DNA of 64,000 nt from Pseudoalteromonas ulvae UL12 (GCF_014925405.1 NZ_AQHJ01000023.1:372001-436000), one strand, 5' to 3'; shown: positions 29,873 through 42,428, counted from the stretch's first letter. Made by a program: numbers and translations. Notes: generated from the letters alone by a model not told the origin.

Positions 29873-30922
29873 CTAGCAATCGAGGCGCAACTGGGGGCTT
29901 GCTCCGACCTCAGAAATACCGACACCTAACCCCAACAGTCGTACTGACTTATTTCCACCACGAGCATACGCTTTTGCCAATAAGCTTTTAAATACCTCAA
30001 TATTTAATTCCGCTCCAACTTGATCTGCTGTGGTAGAAACAAAATCTGAAAACTTTACTTTCACAGTTAATTTTGAAATACGAGAGACTAGATCTTGACG
30101 CTCTAAGCGCATTTTTAATTCAGCCAACAGTTTAGTTAAATGATCCTGACACACTTCTAATGACAGTAAATCACGCTCGTAAGTGTGCTCTACACTGAGT
30201 GATTTTCTTAATCTATCGACTTGAACTTGCCCCTCCGATAAACCAGCACATTTTCTATATAATACTGAGCCAAATTGACCAAAGCGACTGACCAACCAGC
30301 CTTCATCGCGATCCAACACGTCTTGCCCGCGATAAAGGCCCATCACATGCAACTTATTTAAAGTAACTTTGCCTACCCCTGGAATTTTACCTAAATCCAA
30401 TTGAGCCAAAAAGTGTGCTACTTGTTCTGGCTTAACAACATATTGTCCATTGGGTTTATTGAGGTCGCTCGCAATTTTTGCAATAAACTTAATTGGAGCT
30501 ATCCCAGCAGAAGCTGTTAATCCGGTTGTTTGATAGATTTGCTCTCTGATAGCTTGCGCCATTAAAGTCGCACTGCCAGAGTGCAACTCAGTTCCAGTGA
30601 CGTCTAAATAAGCTTCATCAAGTGATAGAGGTTCAACTAATTCAGTATATTGATAAAATATGCGTCTAATTTCCTTCGACACTTCTTTATAAACCTGCAT
30701 ACGACCAGGCACCATAATTAGCTCGGGGCATAGCTTTTTAGCTTGATAATTAGACATAGCAGAGCGCACACCATATTGACGCGCAATATAATTAGCTGTC
30801 GAAATGACGCCTCGACGGCTATGTCCACCTATAGCTATCGGCTTATCTGCTAACATTGGGTTATCACGCATTTCAACAGCTGCGTAAAAACAGTCCATGT
30901 CTATATGTATAAATTTTTTCAT
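29873..30922 (-). CDS. dinB: DNA polymerase IV
   Basis: This Y-family translesion polymerase has 349 residues. The N-terminal FIHIDMDCFYAAVEMRDNP holds the first metal Asp, and the SLDEAYLDVT motif holds the catalytic Asp-Glu. A helix-hairpin-helix IPGVGKVTLNKL lies near residue 175, and the little-finger domain follows. The C-terminal residues QLRLDC do not show a clear beta-clamp motif. The promoter contains a LexA box (see separate entry), so SOS induction is likely. It sits downstream of nqrM, as in Vibrio. Confidence 0.95.
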   Translation of the reverse strand: MKKFIHIDMDCFYAAVEMRDNPMLADKPIAIGGHSRRGVISTANYIARQYGVRSAMSNYQAKKLCPELIMVPGRMQVYKEVSKEIRRIFYQYTELVEPLSLDEAYLDVTGTELHSGSATLMAQAIREQIYQTTGLTASAGIAPIKFIAKIASDLNKPNGQYVVKPEQVAHFLAQLDLGKIPGVGKVTLNKLHVMGLYRGQDVLDRDEGWLVSRFGQFGSVLYRKCAGLSEGQVQVDRLRKSLSVEHTYERDLLSLEVCQDHLTKLLAELKMRLERQDLVSRISKLTVKVKFSDFVSTTADQVGAELNIEVFKSLLAKAYARGGNKSVRLLGLGVGISEVGASPQLRLDC

Positions 30923-30929
30923 ACAGACA

Positions 30930-30958
30930 ATAATTACTGTTCATGCATACAGTGTCAA
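30930..30958 (-). promoter_or_regulatory. LexA box inside the dinB promoter
   Basis: On the minus strand: -35 TTGACA (30953-30958), a 17-bp spacer and -10 AATTAT (30930-30935). The spacer is occupied by CTGTATGCATGAACAG (30937-30952), which fits the gammaproteobacterial LexA pattern CTG-N10-CAG. Repressor bound here would block RNA polymerase. Confidence 0.82.
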
Positions 30959-30973
30959 TTATTTTAAACACAA

Positions 30974-30993
30974 AAAAAGCGCTTTCGCGCTTT
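30974..30993 (-). terminator. Terminator after nqrM
   Basis: The stem AAAGCGC / GCGCTTT with a TTTC loop is followed by seven T residues on the minus strand immediately after nqrM. It separates nqrM from the dinB promoter. Confidence 0.75.
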
Positions 30994-30995
30994 CT

Positions 30996-31208
30996 TTATA
31001 GAATTTGATTCTGTTTCCAGATTTCTTCTTTGGCCATTCGCTTTTTGCGTTTATCACATGGATTATCGCAATCACATGCTTTTTCAACGCCAACTGCACC
31101 TAAGCCCCCGCAGCTACTCGCCATCGATTTTTTTTGTACTATCATGCCTACAGCCATGGCTGCTATCACAACCATAAACAATACAAACGTCAGTATAAAT
31201 AAAGACAT
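30996..31208 (-). CDS. nqrM: Na+-NQR maturation protein NqrM
   Basis: NqrM (formerly DUF539) is a small membrane protein needed to build the iron centre between NqrD and NqrE. The 70 residues have one N-terminal helix (MSLFILTFVLFMVVIAAMAV) and a cysteine-rich tail: ASSCGGLGAVG and KACDCDNPCDKRKK, four cysteines that can bind iron. I chose the ATG at 31208. A TTG four codons upstream is in frame but unlikely. It lies next to apbE and the nqr operon, the usual order. Confidence 0.93.
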   Translation of the reverse strand: MSLFILTFVLFMVVIAAMAVGMIVQKKSMASSCGGLGAVGVEKACDCDNPCDKRKKRMAKEEIWKQNQIL

Positions 31209-31288
31209 TTTTCGCCCCAATACTCAATCATTTCCAACAATACCCGCGCTAATTATAGCCTTTTACAGCACTAAAATCCCAGCTTTAT

Positions 31289-32320
31289 CTAGAGATAAGG
31301 CGCAAAAGCAGGACTCGAATAAGTAGCTAAACCCTGTTCAGTTTTTGAAATCAAATAAGCTGGAATATTATTGGTTTCTACGTACATTTTGGCTTGCTCA
31401 GTCCCCATTGCAAGTAACGCAGTCGCAATGCCATCTGCTGTCATGGCTGAGGGAGAAAGAACAGTCACTGAGACTAAATCTTGGATTATAGGCTTACCTG
31501 TTACAGGGCTAATTATATGAGCAAACGTTTGCCCATCTAACTGATAATAAATTCGATAATCACCAGACGTCGCCACCGCTATTGTTCCTGGTTTTAATCT
31601 TTTATGAATAACTCTTTCATCAAGAGTCGGATCCGGCTCTTCAATAGCGATAACCCACTCATCCCCATTGGCTTTTTTGCCCGACAGTCTCAGCTCACCA
31701 CCAATTTCAACCATATAATTAGTTAGGTTTTTTTGCTCCAGCAACATCGCGACTTTATCAATCCCATAGCCTTTTGCTATTGCGGAAAAACTAATTTCTA
31801 GATCTGGTATTGATTTAGCTAACCCCTGTTCTGTAAGTGTTAATTTATCTACGCCAATGCGTTTTTGTATTTCTTTTATCAAATCATCGGCCGGAATATT
31901 AACCGGATGCTTATCTGGGCCAAACCCCCATAAATCAATTAAGGGCCCCATAGTCACATCGAGTGTTTGAGTGCTTTTACCTAATCGAATCGATTCAGCC
32001 ACGACAGTACGAAAGTCATCCGAAATTTGAAATGGAGTGGTTGTTCTAGATTGATTGAATAATGATATTTCAGAGTCAGGAATGTAAGTAGACATCGATT
32101 GATTAACTTGCGCCAATACATCGGTCACTTCGGAGTACAAGTTCATCGATTGCATTTTTTCGATCGGAACAAATACTTTGATGGTGAATGTTGTGCCCAT
32201 TGTCTTACCTTGAAGCAACACTTCTTGAACACGAGTGTCGTCTTTTGCTGGCTCACAACCTTGTAATAACAAAGTAATCAACAACACACTCAGCAAGCTA
32301 AACCAATTCAAGCTTTTCAT
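31289..32320 (-). CDS. apbE: FAD:protein FMN transferase ApbE
   Basis: ApbE covalently attaches FMN to threonines of NqrB and NqrC. The product is a lipoprotein: signal peptide with lipobox LLQGC near residue 22, so it acts on the periplasmic side. Family motifs include GKTMGTTFTIKVF, LWGFGPDK, AIAKGYGIDKVA, EIGGELRLSG and the metal site near VTVLSPSAMTADGIATA. From ATG 32320 it has 343 residues. GAGG lies 8 nt upstream, inside a longer in-frame GTG frame. A terminator separates it from nqrF, so it may have its own promoter. Confidence 0.94.
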   Translation of the reverse strand: MKSLNWFSLLSVLLITLLLQGCEPAKDDTRVQEVLLQGKTMGTTFTIKVFVPIEKMQSMNLYSEVTDVLAQVNQSMSTYIPDSEISLFNQSRTTTPFQISDDFRTVVAESIRLGKSTQTLDVTMGPLIDLWGFGPDKHPVNIPADDLIKEIQKRIGVDKLTLTEQGLAKSIPDLEISFSAIAKGYGIDKVAMLLEQKNLTNYMVEIGGELRLSGKKANGDEWVIAIEEPDPTLDERVIHKRLKPGTIAVATSGDYRIYYQLDGQTFAHIISPVTGKPIIQDLVSVTVLSPSAMTADGIATALLAMGTEQAKMYVETNNIPAYLISKTEQGLATYSSPAFAPYL

Positions 32321-32348
32321 TTTATTCCTCAACACTTTCAGACCGATA

Positions 32349-32388
32349 CAAAAAAGGCTTCTTACCTACTATTGTAAATAAGAAGCCT
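32349..32388 (-). terminator. Terminator of the nqrABCDEF operon
   Basis: A 10-bp perfect stem (AGGCTTCTTA / TAAGAAGCCT) with a 14-nt loop is followed by six T residues on the minus strand, just after nqrF. Confidence 0.8.
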
Positions 32389-32430
32389 ATATTACCCTAA
32401 TAATTTCTATTATGGGTCTAAACTTTTTGG

Positions 32431-33657
32431 CTAGCCACCGAAGTCATCTAATAAGATATTTTCTTCTTCAACACCTAGTTCTTTAAGCATATTGATAACT
32501 GCCGCGTTCATCATTGGAGGACCACACATGTAGAACTCACAATCTTCTGGTGCTTCGTGATCTTTTAAGTAGTTCTCGAATAACACGTTATGGATGAAAC
32601 CGGTATAACCTTCCCAGTTATCTTCTGGTTGCGGATCAGATAGTGCACAGTGCCATACGAAGTTATCGTTTTCAGCTGCTAACCCATCAAAATCTTCAAC
32701 ATAGAACATTTCACGCTTAGAACGCGCACCATACCAGAAGCTCATCTTACGCTTAGAGTTTAAGCGCTTAAGCTGATCGAAGATGTGTGAACGCATTGGT
32801 GCCATACCTGCACCACCACCAACAAAGACCATTTCAGCGTCAGTGTCTTTAGCGAAGAACTCACCAAATGGACCAGAAATCCATACTTTATCACCTTCTT
32901 TAAGTGACCAAATGTACGAAGACATTTTACCACATGGAAGTGACAAGTTATTTGGTGGCGGAGAAGCAATACGCACGTTCAACATGATAATGCCTTCTTC
33001 TTCCGGATAGTTTGCCATTGAGTATGCGCGGATTGTTTCCTCGTCTACTTTTGACTCCAGGTTGAAGAAACCAAAATGCTCCCAGTCACCACGGTATTCT
33101 GCAGGAACATCAAAGTCTGCATATTTAACATGATGTGGTGGCGCTTCAATCTGAATATAACCACCAGCACGGAAAGGCACTGACTCGCCATCAGGGATTC
33201 CAAGCTTCAGCTCTTTGATGAATGTTGCTTTGTTATCATTAGAGATAACTTCACATTCCCATTTTTTAACACCGAAAATTGACTCTTCTAATTCAATTTC
33301 CATATCAGTTTTCACATTAACCTGACACGCTAAACGACAACCTTCGCGCGCTTCACCTTTAGAGATATGGTCAAGCTCAGTTGGTAGAATGTCACCACCA
33401 CCTGAATGAATGTGAACACGACACTGGCCACATGAGCCACCGCCACCACATGCAGATGATACAAAAATACCCGCGTCAGCAAGTGCGCCGAGTAGTTTGT
33501 TACCTGCAGATGTTTTAATTGCTTTATCAGCGTCGCCATTGACACCGATGATAATGTCACCACTGGCCACTAACTTAGATTTAGCCGCAATAATGACTAA
33601 AACAAGCAGTACCACGATAGCGGTGAACATACCTACGCCTAAATATACCTCAAGCAT
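32431..33657 (-). CDS. nqrF: Na+-NQR subunit F (NADH entry)
   Basis: NqrF oxidises NADH and passes electrons via FAD and a 2Fe-2S centre. The 408 residues have one N-terminal helix (about 5-25). A plant-type ferredoxin domain has ligands [10 protein letters not shown] and GCRLACQV (about 70-111). The flavin-reductase domain has RAYSMANYP (FAD) and the NADH-binding [14 protein letters not shown], ending YMCGPPMMN and LLDDFGG. AAGGAA precedes the ATG. It is the last gene of nqrABCDEF, 17 bp after nqrE. Confidence 0.97.
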   Translation of the reverse strand: MLEVYLGVGMFTAIVVLLVLVIIAAKSKLVASGDIIIGVNGDADKAIKTSAGNKLLGALADAGIFVSSACGGGGSCGQCRVHIHSGGGDILPTELDHISKGEAREGCRLACQVNVKTDMEIELEESIFGVKKWECEVISNDNKATFIKELKLGIPDGESVPFRAGGYIQIEAPPHHVKYADFDVPAEYRGDWEHFGFFNLESKVDEETIRAYSMANYPEEEGIIMLNVRIASPPPNNLSLPCGKMSSYIWSLKEGDKVWISGPFGEFFAKDTDAEMVFVGGGAGMAPMRSHIFDQLKRLNSKRKMSFWYGARSKREMFYVEDFDGLAAENDNFVWHCALSDPQPEDNWEGYTGFIHNVLFENYLKDHEAPEDCEFYMCGPPMMNAAVINMLKELGVEEENILLDDFGG

Positions 33658-33674
33658 GATTTTTCCTTGCTACC

Positions 33675-34283
33675 TTAAAGTGAAATACCAGAAAATGACA
33701 TGAAGCCAAGACCCATCAAACCAACCGTAATAAAGGTAATACCTAAACCACGAAGTCCATCAGGAATATCAGCATATTTCATTTTTTCACGAATACCTGC
33801 AAGTGTTGCAATTGCAAGCGCCCAACCCACACCTGAGCCAATACCATACACCACTGATTCAGTGAAGTTATAGTTACGCTCAACCATGAAAGATACCGCA
33901 CCAAAAATCGCACAGTTAACTGTGATCAATGGTAAGAAGATACCTAATGCATTATAAAGTGCAGGGAAAAACTTATCTAAAGCCATTTCTAGGATTTGCA
34001 CGAGTGCTGCAATAACACCAATGAATGTTAAGAAACGTAAGAAGCTTAAATCAGCTTCAGGAAAACCTAACCATTCAAGTGCACCTGGAGCCAACACTGC
34101 GTGGAAAACGAGGTTGTTAACCGGTACTGAAATACCTAGTACGAAGATAACCGCGACACCTAAACCGATCGAAGTAGTTACTTTTTTCGATACAGCTAGG
34201 AATGTACACATACCTAAGAAGAATGATAACGCTAAGTTTTCAATGAAAACCGCTTTAACAAATAAACTAATATAATGTTCCAT
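33675..34283 (-). CDS. nqrE: Na+-NQR subunit E
   Basis: This integral membrane subunit has 202 residues and about six helices. Together with NqrD it holds an iron centre in the middle of the membrane. The conserved cysteine appears in [10 protein letters not shown] (first half) and again in [10 protein letters not shown] (second half), matching the family's inverted-repeat topology. A strong AAGGAGAG ribosome site is present. It lies between nqrD (10-bp gap) and nqrF. Confidence 0.96.
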   Translation of the reverse strand: MEHYISLFVKAVFIENLALSFFLGMCTFLAVSKKVTTSIGLGVAVIFVLGISVPVNNLVFHAVLAPGALEWLGFPEADLSFLRFLTFIGVIAALVQILEMALDKFFPALYNALGIFLPLITVNCAIFGAVSFMVERNYNFTESVVYGIGSGVGWALAIATLAGIREKMKYADIPDGLRGLGITFITVGLMGLGFMSFSGISL

Positions 34284-34293
34284 TGTTCTCTCC

Positions 34294-34926
34294 TTAACCT
34301 TTCGCTTCTACTTGGTCTTTCTTATAAGTACGAAGTACCCAAATGAATAAACCAATGATGAAGAAAGAACTTGGTGGAAGAATCAGTAAGCCCATAGGCT
34401 GGTACCAACCACCATCAGACACTAATGGTAAAATTTCAGCACCAAATAGTTTACCTGAACCAAATAACTCACGAATGAAGCCAACAGTTATTAATACCAC
34501 TGAGTAACCTAAACCATTACCAATACCATCTAAGAATGACATTAATGGTGGCGACTTCATTGCATAGGCCTCTGCACGACCCATTACGATACAGTTAGTA
34601 ATAATCAAACCAACAAATACAGATAACTCTTTAGCTGTCGCATAAGAAAACGCCTGTAAAACTTGGTCAACAATGATAACTAACGATGCAATGATGGTCA
34701 TTTGCACGATAATACGGACAGATGACGGAATCTGATTACGGATCAATGAAATGAACATGCTTGAAAAAGCCGTTACTAATGTCAAAGCAATTGACATGAT
34801 AACCGCATTTTTAAGGCTTGAAGTAACCGCTAATGCAGAACAAACACCGAGTACTTGAAGTGCAATTGGGTTATTGGCAAAAACCGGTCCAAATAAAACC
34901 GACTTCATTTCTTTAGTATTAGCCAT
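34294..34926 (-). CDS. nqrD: Na+-NQR subunit D
   Basis: This 210-residue membrane subunit with six helices is the partner of NqrE. Cysteines in [12 protein letters not shown] and [12 protein letters not shown] sit at the mirror positions that coordinate iron in the structure. It overlaps nqrC by 8 bp, indicating translational coupling. Confidence 0.96.
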   Translation of the reverse strand: MANTKEMKSVLFGPVFANNPIALQVLGVCSALAVTSSLKNAVIMSIALTLVTAFSSMFISLIRNQIPSSVRIIVQMTIIASLVIIVDQVLQAFSYATAKELSVFVGLIITNCIVMGRAEAYAMKSPPLMSFLDGIGNGLGYSVVLITVGFIRELFGSGKLFGAEILPLVSDGGWYQPMGLLILPPSSFFIIGLFIWVLRTYKKDQVEAKG

Positions 34927-35671
34927 TATTCAATGCTCCTTGACGAACTTTAGCAAGGAAAGGACCGAAGCCGTTTTCACCTGTCCAGAACTTAAAGGTA
35001 TTATCAACACCTTTAGACGTTAATGTTGCACCTGATAAACCATCTACCTTGTGAACATTACCCGCAGCATTTGCTTTAACGATATCAACAGGAAGTTGTT
35101 TACCTTCCCACGTAGACACCCATTTAGCATTTTGAATTTCGCCACCAAGACCTGGTGTTTCAAAGTGCTTATAGAAGTTAATTGATTTAATCGTTTTTGT
35201 GTCTGGCTCAAGCGCGATAAAACCAAACATTACACCCCAAAGGCCATACCCTTGTACCGGTAAAATGATCGATTCAACAGCACCTTGTGCATTTTTTGCA
35301 AAATACACTGGTGATTCAGTCGTCATACGTTGAATGCCAGCTGTATCTGTTTCTTTGTCTAATTTGATACTACGCTTAGCGTCAAATTTTGATTTCTCAA
35401 AATCAAAGCTATTTGGATCAGTATCGACAAATTCACCTGTTTTCATGTTTACAACACGTGCTTCAATGTTCTTTTCGAACACTGCTTTTACGTCTGTTAC
35501 ATCTGAAAAACCTGCAGCAGCTAAAATATTACGTTGAATATCTTTTGCTTTGTTCTCGTCTTGGAAAGGACGTAATTGAACTGAAGCAAACGATACAAAG
35601 ATCGCACACACTAAACAAAGTGCAACAACGACGCCAAGCGTTTTACCAATAGATTCGTTATTACTAGACAT
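34919..35671 (-). CDS. nqrC: Na+-NQR subunit C
   Basis: NqrC has one N-terminal membrane helix (about 10-30) and a periplasmic FMN-binding domain. The flavinylation motif [10 protein letters not shown] near residue 210-219 carries the threonine (about 216) that ApbE modifies. Length is 250 residues. It overlaps nqrB by 8 bp and nqrD by 8 bp in the same operon. Confidence 0.96.
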   Translation of the reverse strand: MSSNNESIGKTLGVVVALCLVCAIFVSFASVQLRPFQDENKAKDIQRNILAAAGFSDVTDVKAVFEKNIEARVVNMKTGEFVDTDPNSFDFEKSKFDAKRSIKLDKETDTAGIQRMTTESPVYFAKNAQGAVESIILPVQGYGLWGVMFGFIALEPDTKTIKSINFYKHFETPGLGGEIQNAKWVSTWEGKQLPVDIVKANAAGNVHKVDGLSGATLTSKGVDNTFKFWTGENGFGPFLAKVRQGALNNG

Positions 35672-36866
35672 TGCGTGCTAACCTCCTCTTGATGTTAGAC
35701 TGCACAACGAAGTGATCGAATAACGGCGCAAACAAGTTAGCAAATAAAATAGCTAACATCATACCTTCTGGATATGCAGGGTTTACAACACGGATCATCA
35801 CAACCATAAAACCAATTAAGATACCGTAAGACCACTTACCACGATCAGTGAATGATGCAGATACTGGGTCTGTCGCCATAAAGAACATACCAAACGCAAA
35901 TCCGCCTAATACTAAGTGCCAATGCCAAGGCATTGAGAACATAGCATTCGTATCAGAACCAATTGCATTTAATAAGAATGACGTCGCCACCATACCGATC
36001 ATTACACCAGAGACAATGCGCCATGAAGCAATGCGGACATAAATTAAGAATAAACCACCAAGCATAATTGCAAGCGTTGACGTTTCACCCACAGAACCTT
36101 GGATAAAACCATAAAAAGCGTTTAACCATAATTCCATGTTGCTGTAATCAATGCTACCGACAACAGCTTGTCCTAACATAGTTGCACCAGAGAATGCATC
36201 TACAGCAGTCCATACTGTGTCACCCGAGATTTGAGCTGGGTAAGCGAAAAATAAGAAAGCACGGCCAGCTAACGCAGGGTTTAAGAAGTTACGTCCTGTA
36301 CCACCGAAGACTTCTTTAGCGATAACAACACCAAATGTGATACCTAATGCCACCTGCCATAAAGGGATCGTTGCTGGAAGAATCAATGCGAATAACACTG
36401 AAGTTACAAAGAAACCTTCGTTAACTTCATGCTTGCGCACAGATGCAAAAATCACTTCCCAGAAACCACCTACCGCGAATGTAACTGCGTAAATAGGTAA
36501 GAAGAAACATGCGCCATAGAACATTTTAGCGCCCCATCCCGCATCAGCAGTTAATTCACCACCGAGCATTTGGAATAGGCCTACTTGCCAAGTATTCGCA
36601 AGTTCAAAACCACTCGCTAAAGCACCAGCAGCTTGATGACCAATATTAAACATACCAAAAAACATAGCTGGGAATGTTGCCATCCATACTAAGATCATGA
36701 TGCGTTTTAAATCGATGTTGTCACGAACGTGAGAACCATTTTTAGTCACAAGACCAGGAGTATAAAAAATAGTCGCAGCAGCTTCATAAAGCGCATAGAA
36801 CTTTTCGTATTTACCACCTGGCTCAAAGTTAGGTTCGATTTTCTCTAAATAATTTTTTAAGCTCAT
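35664..36866 (-). CDS. nqrB: Na+-NQR subunit B
   Basis: This 400-residue polytopic membrane subunit binds a covalent FMN and riboflavin, reduces ubiquinone and takes part in Na+ transport. The flavinylation motif [11 protein letters not shown] has its threonine near 229. The Gly-rich segment [19 protein letters not shown] is a family signature. It starts [12 protein letters not shown], 2 bp after the nqrA stop. Confidence 0.97.
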   Translation of the reverse strand: MSLKNYLEKIEPNFEPGGKYEKFYALYEAAATIFYTPGLVTKNGSHVRDNIDLKRIMILVWMATFPAMFFGMFNIGHQAAGALASGFELANTWQVGLFQMLGGELTADAGWGAKMFYGACFFLPIYAVTFAVGGFWEVIFASVRKHEVNEGFFVTSVLFALILPATIPLWQVALGITFGVVIAKEVFGGTGRNFLNPALAGRAFLFFAYPAQISGDTVWTAVDAFSGATMLGQAVVGSIDYSNMELWLNAFYGFIQGSVGETSTLAIMLGGLFLIYVRIASWRIVSGVMIGMVATSFLLNAIGSDTNAMFSMPWHWHLVLGGFAFGMFFMATDPVSASFTDRGKWSYGILIGFMVVMIRVVNPAYPEGMMLAILFANLFAPLFDHFVVQSNIKRRLARNV

Positions 36867-36868
36867 TA

Positions 36869-38617
<1,749 letters not shown>

Positions 38618-39808
38618 TTATAGCATGTGTTCAATTGGGGTAAATGTAGCGACATCCGCCTCATAATCTACCGAGTCGATACCAAAGCCGAATAAACGTA
38701 AAAACTCATTGTGATAACCCACATAGTCTGTTAGTTCATCAATCGTTTCTGTCGTCACTGAGTCCCAAACTGTTTGAATGCGTGCTTGAACATCATCTTC
38801 AAGCTCTTTGTAGTTTTGGAATAAATGACCATCAGCATCCAAACGAGGAGAAGCACCATAAAGGTTTTCATTAAACAAACCATGGATTTGTTCAATTGTT
38901 CCCTCATACGTTCCATCCGCTTTCATCACTTTAAACAAAGCTGAAATGTACAATGGCATAATAGGAATAGCAGAGCTTGCTTGTGTTACGACGGCGTTGA
39001 GTGATGATACATAAGCTTCACCATTTAATGCGCGAGTCGTCTCTTTAATTGCTGATGCGGCACGATCTAAATCTTCTTTCGCTTTACCAATGGTTGCATG
39101 ACCATAAATAGGCCAAGTCAACTCTTTACCTATGTATGTATAAGCGGTTGTTTTAAAGTTTTCTGCCAACACATCTGCATCATTAAGCGCGTTTAACCAC
39201 AACTCCCAATCTTCGCCGCCCATTACTTTAACAGTATTAGCGATTTCATCTTCATTGGCCGCTTCTACCGAGATTTCATCGATTAAGCGCTTTGAAGTAT
39301 TTAGATTCTTAGTGGTTACTGAATTGCCAATCGGTTTTAATGTCGATGAATAGACCTCTCCAGTCTTAGGATCCGTTCGACGAGGCGATGCAAGGCTGTA
39401 AATGACTAAGTCAATTTTACCCATCTCAGCTTGAATGGCTGCGATCGTTTTTTCTTTGATTTCATTTGAAAAAGCATCGCCATTGATACTTTTAGCCCAT
39501 AAACCTTCCGCTTCAGCAGCTTGATGAAAAGCAGCTGAGTTATACCAACCAGCTGAACCCGTTTTAGTCTCTGTGCCTTCTTTTTCAAAGAAGATACCTA
39601 ACGTTTTAGCTTGAGAACCAAATGCAGCGGTAATACGTGATGCTAAACCATAACCAGTTGAAGCGCCGATCACTAACACATTTTTTGGACCATTTTCTAG
39701 CGCGCCTTGCGCTTTAACATAGTCAATTTGTTCTTTTACATGTTCAGCACAGCCTACTGGGTGTGCGTTGGTGCAGATAAATCCACGGATTTTAGGCTTA
39801 ATTACCAT
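38618..39808 (-). CDS. fabV: Enoyl-[acyl-carrier-protein] reductase FabV (NADH)
   Basis: FabV performs the last step of each fatty acid elongation cycle and is insensitive or weakly sensitive to triclosan in known cases. The 396 residues match. The N-terminus [20 protein letters not shown] and the nucleotide-binding [20 protein letters not shown] are family signatures. The FabV catalytic Tyr-x8-Lys motif appears in [20 protein letters not shown] near residues 225-245. GGAA precedes the ATG. A FadR-like site lies upstream. A terminator follows. Confidence 0.96.
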   Translation of the reverse strand: MVIKPKIRGFICTNAHPVGCAEHVKEQIDYVKAQGALENGPKNVLVIGASTGYGLASRITAAFGSQAKTLGIFFEKEGTETKTGSAGWYNSAAFHQAAEAEGLWAKSINGDAFSNEIKEKTIAAIQAEMGKIDLVIYSLASPRRTDPKTGEVYSSTLKPIGNSVTTKNLNTSKRLIDEISVEAANEDEIANTVKVMGGEDWELWLNALNDADVLAENFKTTAYTYIGKELTWPIYGHATIGKAKEDLDRAASAIKETTRALNGEAYVSSLNAVVTQASSAIPIMPLYISALFKVMKADGTYEGTIEQIHGLFNENLYGASPRLDADGHLFQNYKELEDDVQARIQTVWDSVTTETIDELTDYVGYHNEFLRLFGFGIDSVDYEADVATFTPIEHML

Positions 39809-39867
39809 TATTTGATTCCATATCTATCACATAAAATTGCCTGCTAGTTTAAAACACATTCAGGCAA

Positions 39868-39884
39868 AACAGGTCTGATCAGCG
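39868..39884 (-). promoter_or_regulatory. FadR-like operator upstream of fabV
   Basis: The plus strand reads AACAGGTCTGATCAGCG. Against the E. coli FadR pattern AACTGGTCnGACCAGTT it agrees at 12 of 16 defined positions, with an almost intact core. It lies 60-76 bp upstream of the fabV ATG. FadR itself is not in the window, so the assignment rests on the motif and on the known FadR control of fatty acid synthesis genes. Confidence 0.45.
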
Positions 39885-39928
39885 CCAGATTATAGAAAAA
39901 AGGTGCTAAAAAGAATAAAAACTAGGGC

Positions 39929-41038
39929 TTACTCTCGATTTAAGTAGTACGCCTTTTCTGAAATTGTATGATATTGCGAGACTTGCTGTAAAAAATCATT
40001 GTAAGCAGTCCAAATTTCGAGCATTTTTGCATCATTGGCAATTTGCTCTTCCATCACTTCACTCATTGCTTGTTTAAGTGCCAACATGACTTCTGGTGGT
40101 AGCGGTCTGATATCAACATTATGTTTATTCTTTAATTGCTCAAGGGCTTCATTATTTCGAGCTGTATATTCATCTAACATATCAGTGTTTGCAACCCGCA
40201 TTGCCGCATTCACAATCGCTTGTAAATCACTGGGCAAACTCTCAAATGCAGTTTTGTTGATTAAAAACTCTAAATTAGCACCCGGTTCGTGCCAGCCCGA
40301 ATAATAGTAATATTCAGCAGCTTTATTTAAACCAAATGCCAAATCATTGTATGGCCCAACCCACTCTGTAGCATCAATAGCGCCTGTTTGTAGAGCCGTA
40401 AATAACTCCCCACCCGTCAACGACACAGGCACACCACCCAGCTTTTTGAGTACTTCACCACCTAAGCCTGGAATGCGCATTTTTAATCCTTTAAGATCAT
40501 CAACAGCATTGATTTCTTTTTTAAACCAGCCCGCTAATTGCACCCCTGTATTTCCGCCCGCGGCTGGAATTAAGTTAAATGGCGCGTAAAGCTCTTGCCA
40601 TAATTTTAATCCACCGCCATGATGAAGCCATCCATTGACCTCTTGTGCATTCATTCCAAAGGGAATAGCGGTAAAAAATTGAGCAGCAGGAATTTTACCC
40701 TTCCAATAATAGGCCGCGCTATGGCCCATTTGCGCAGTACCTGCTGATACCGTATCAAAAACTTCAAATCCAGGGACCAACTCACCCGCACCAAACACTT
40801 TAATCTTTAGACGGCCATTACTCATAGCTTCGACATTCTTTGCAAATCGCTCTGGCGCAGTACCAAGTCCAGGATAATTTTTTGGCCAACTGGTAACGAG
40901 TTTCCATTCTATCGTTTGTACCGGAGGGAGGTTTTTGGTTGATGTTGATGATGTATTGACGCGCTGAGAATTATCACCACAGCCTCCCAAAATTACTGCA
41001 AATACGACACAACATAACGGGATTATTTTTCTAAGCAT
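39929..41038 (-). CDS. TRAP transporter substrate-binding lipoprotein (DctP family)
   Basis: This is a periplasmic binding component of a secondary TRAP transporter. From ATG 41038 (GGGAAAGGAA upstream) it has 369 residues. A lipoprotein signal ends at the Cys of VILGGCGDNS. The ligand-pocket region has MRIPGLGGEVLKKLGGVPVS with the TRAP-conserved arginine, then GAIDATEWVGPYNDLAFGL. These blocks resemble the subgroup that binds alpha-keto acids or lactate (TakP-like), so a small monocarboxylate substrate is inferred. It is the last gene of the dctQ-dctM-dctP-like operon, 10 bp after the large permease. Confidence 0.9.
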   Translation of the reverse strand: MLRKIIPLCCVVFAVILGGCGDNSQRVNTSSTSTKNLPPVQTIEWKLVTSWPKNYPGLGTAPERFAKNVEAMSNGRLKIKVFGAGELVPGFEVFDTVSAGTAQMGHSAAYYWKGKIPAAQFFTAIPFGMNAQEVNGWLHHGGGLKLWQELYAPFNLIPAAGGNTGVQLAGWFKKEINAVDDLKGLKMRIPGLGGEVLKKLGGVPVSLTGGELFTALQTGAIDATEWVGPYNDLAFGLNKAAEYYYYSGWHEPGANLEFLINKTAFESLPSDLQAIVNAAMRVANTDMLDEYTARNNEALEQLKNKHNVDIRPLPPEVMLALKQAMSEVMEEQIANDAKMLEIWTAYNDFLQQVSQYHTISEKAYYLNRE

Positions 41039-41048
41039 TTCCTTTCCC

Positions 41049-42428
41049 TTACTTATAAAGTTCATTAGGCAGCCATGTAACCAATTGCGGATACATAGCC
41101 ATTAAAATTAATAATATCAGCTGGATAACAACAAATGGGACCACCCCTTTGTATATGTCACTCGTGAGAACAGTTTTGGGAGCAACGCCGCGCAAATAAA
41201 ACAATGCAAATCCAAAAGGAGGGGTTAAAAAGGATGTTTGCAGGTTTACAGCTATCATAATGCCCAACCAAATTGGGTCGACTCCCATCATCAATAAAAT
41301 AGGTGCCACGATGGGCACAACCACAAATGTAATTTCAATAAAGTCGAGAATAAACCCTAACAAGAACATCACCAGCATCACAACAAGTACAGCAGAAAAA
41401 ACCCCGCCTGGTAGTTGCTCAAACAATGAAACAATCAGCTCCTCACCACCGAAACCCCGAAATACCAACGAAAAAACCGCCGCACCGATCAAAATCATAA
41501 ACACCATAGCGGTGACTTTTAACGTCCCTTGAGTGACATACTGTAGATTGGTCAAAGTAAGCTGTTTTTGCCAAAGCGCCAGTACTAATGCACCAAAGGC
41601 CCCCACGCCAGATGCTTCTGTTGGCGTTGCAATGCCAAATAAAATTGAACCTAAAACCACACCAATTAACAGCAGAGGCGGCACCAATGCGGTGATTGGC
41701 CCGACTTTTCTTCTTTGCTTAATATCGGCGATATCGTCTTTTGTCAGACTCGGTACACTCTCAGGTTTTAACATTGCTAAACCAATTGAGTAACCAATAT
41801 ACAACAGCACTAAAATAAACCCTGGGATCATTGCCCCTGCAAATAAATCACCGACAGAGATATTATCGGGGCTGAAAATCCCCATATTTAGCTGGGCTTG
41901 TTGATAGCTACTTGAAAGCACATCACCCAAAAGCACTAATGCGATTGAAGGTGGAATAATTTGCCCCAAAGTACCAGTCGCAGCAATGATCCCAGTGCTG
42001 TATTGCGTACTGTAACCACGCTTAAGCATAGTGGGGAGAGCCAACAACCCCATAGTGACCACAGTGGCCCCAACGATTCCTGTGCTGGCAGCTAATAACA
42101 TGCCAACAAGCGCAACCGAAATTCCCATCCCAGCTTTAGTACGGCCAAACAAAAGCGCCATCGCATCAAGTAAGTTTTCTGCTACTTTAGACTTTTCGAG
42201 CATTAAACCCATAAATACAAACAAAGGAACCGCCAATAATGTGGTATTTGTCATGATGCCGTAGAGTCGATTTGGCAAAGCCTGCAAAAAGGCCATATCG
42301 AAGTGCCCGAGTAACACACCAATGCCAGCAAAAGCTAATGAAGTCCCAGCCAGCGCAAATGCGACAGGAAATCCTGTTAGTAAAACCACACAAACAGCTA
42401 GAAATAAATACAGCGCTAAATAATCCAT
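41049..42428 (-). CDS. TRAP transporter large permease (DctM family)
   Basis: A 459-residue membrane protein with about 12 helices, expected to carry the solute with Na+. The family hallmark GIVGATVVTMGLLALPTML and the segment FLTPPFGFALFYLRGVAP near the C-terminus are typical DctM features. Its ATG overlaps the stop of the small permease by one base (TAATG), so translation is coupled. Confidence 0.94.
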   Translation of the reverse strand: MDYLALYLFLAVCVVLLTGFPVAFALAGTSLAFAGIGVLLGHFDMAFLQALPNRLYGIMTNTTLLAVPLFVFMGLMLEKSKVAENLLDAMALLFGRTKAGMGISVALVGMLLAASTGIVGATVVTMGLLALPTMLKRGYSTQYSTGIIAATGTLGQIIPPSIALVLLGDVLSSSYQQAQLNMGIFSPDNISVGDLFAGAMIPGFILVLLYIGYSIGLAMLKPESVPSLTKDDIADIKQRRKVGPITALVPPLLLIGVVLGSILFGIATPTEASGVGAFGALVLALWQKQLTLTNLQYVTQGTLKVTAMVFMILIGAAVFSLVFRGFGGEELIVSLFEQLPGGVFSAVLVVMLVMFLLGFILDFIEITFVVVPIVAPILLMMGVDPIWLGIMIAVNLQTSFLTPPFGFALFYLRGVAPKTVLTSDIYKGVVPFVVIQLILLILMAMYPQLVTWLPNELYK

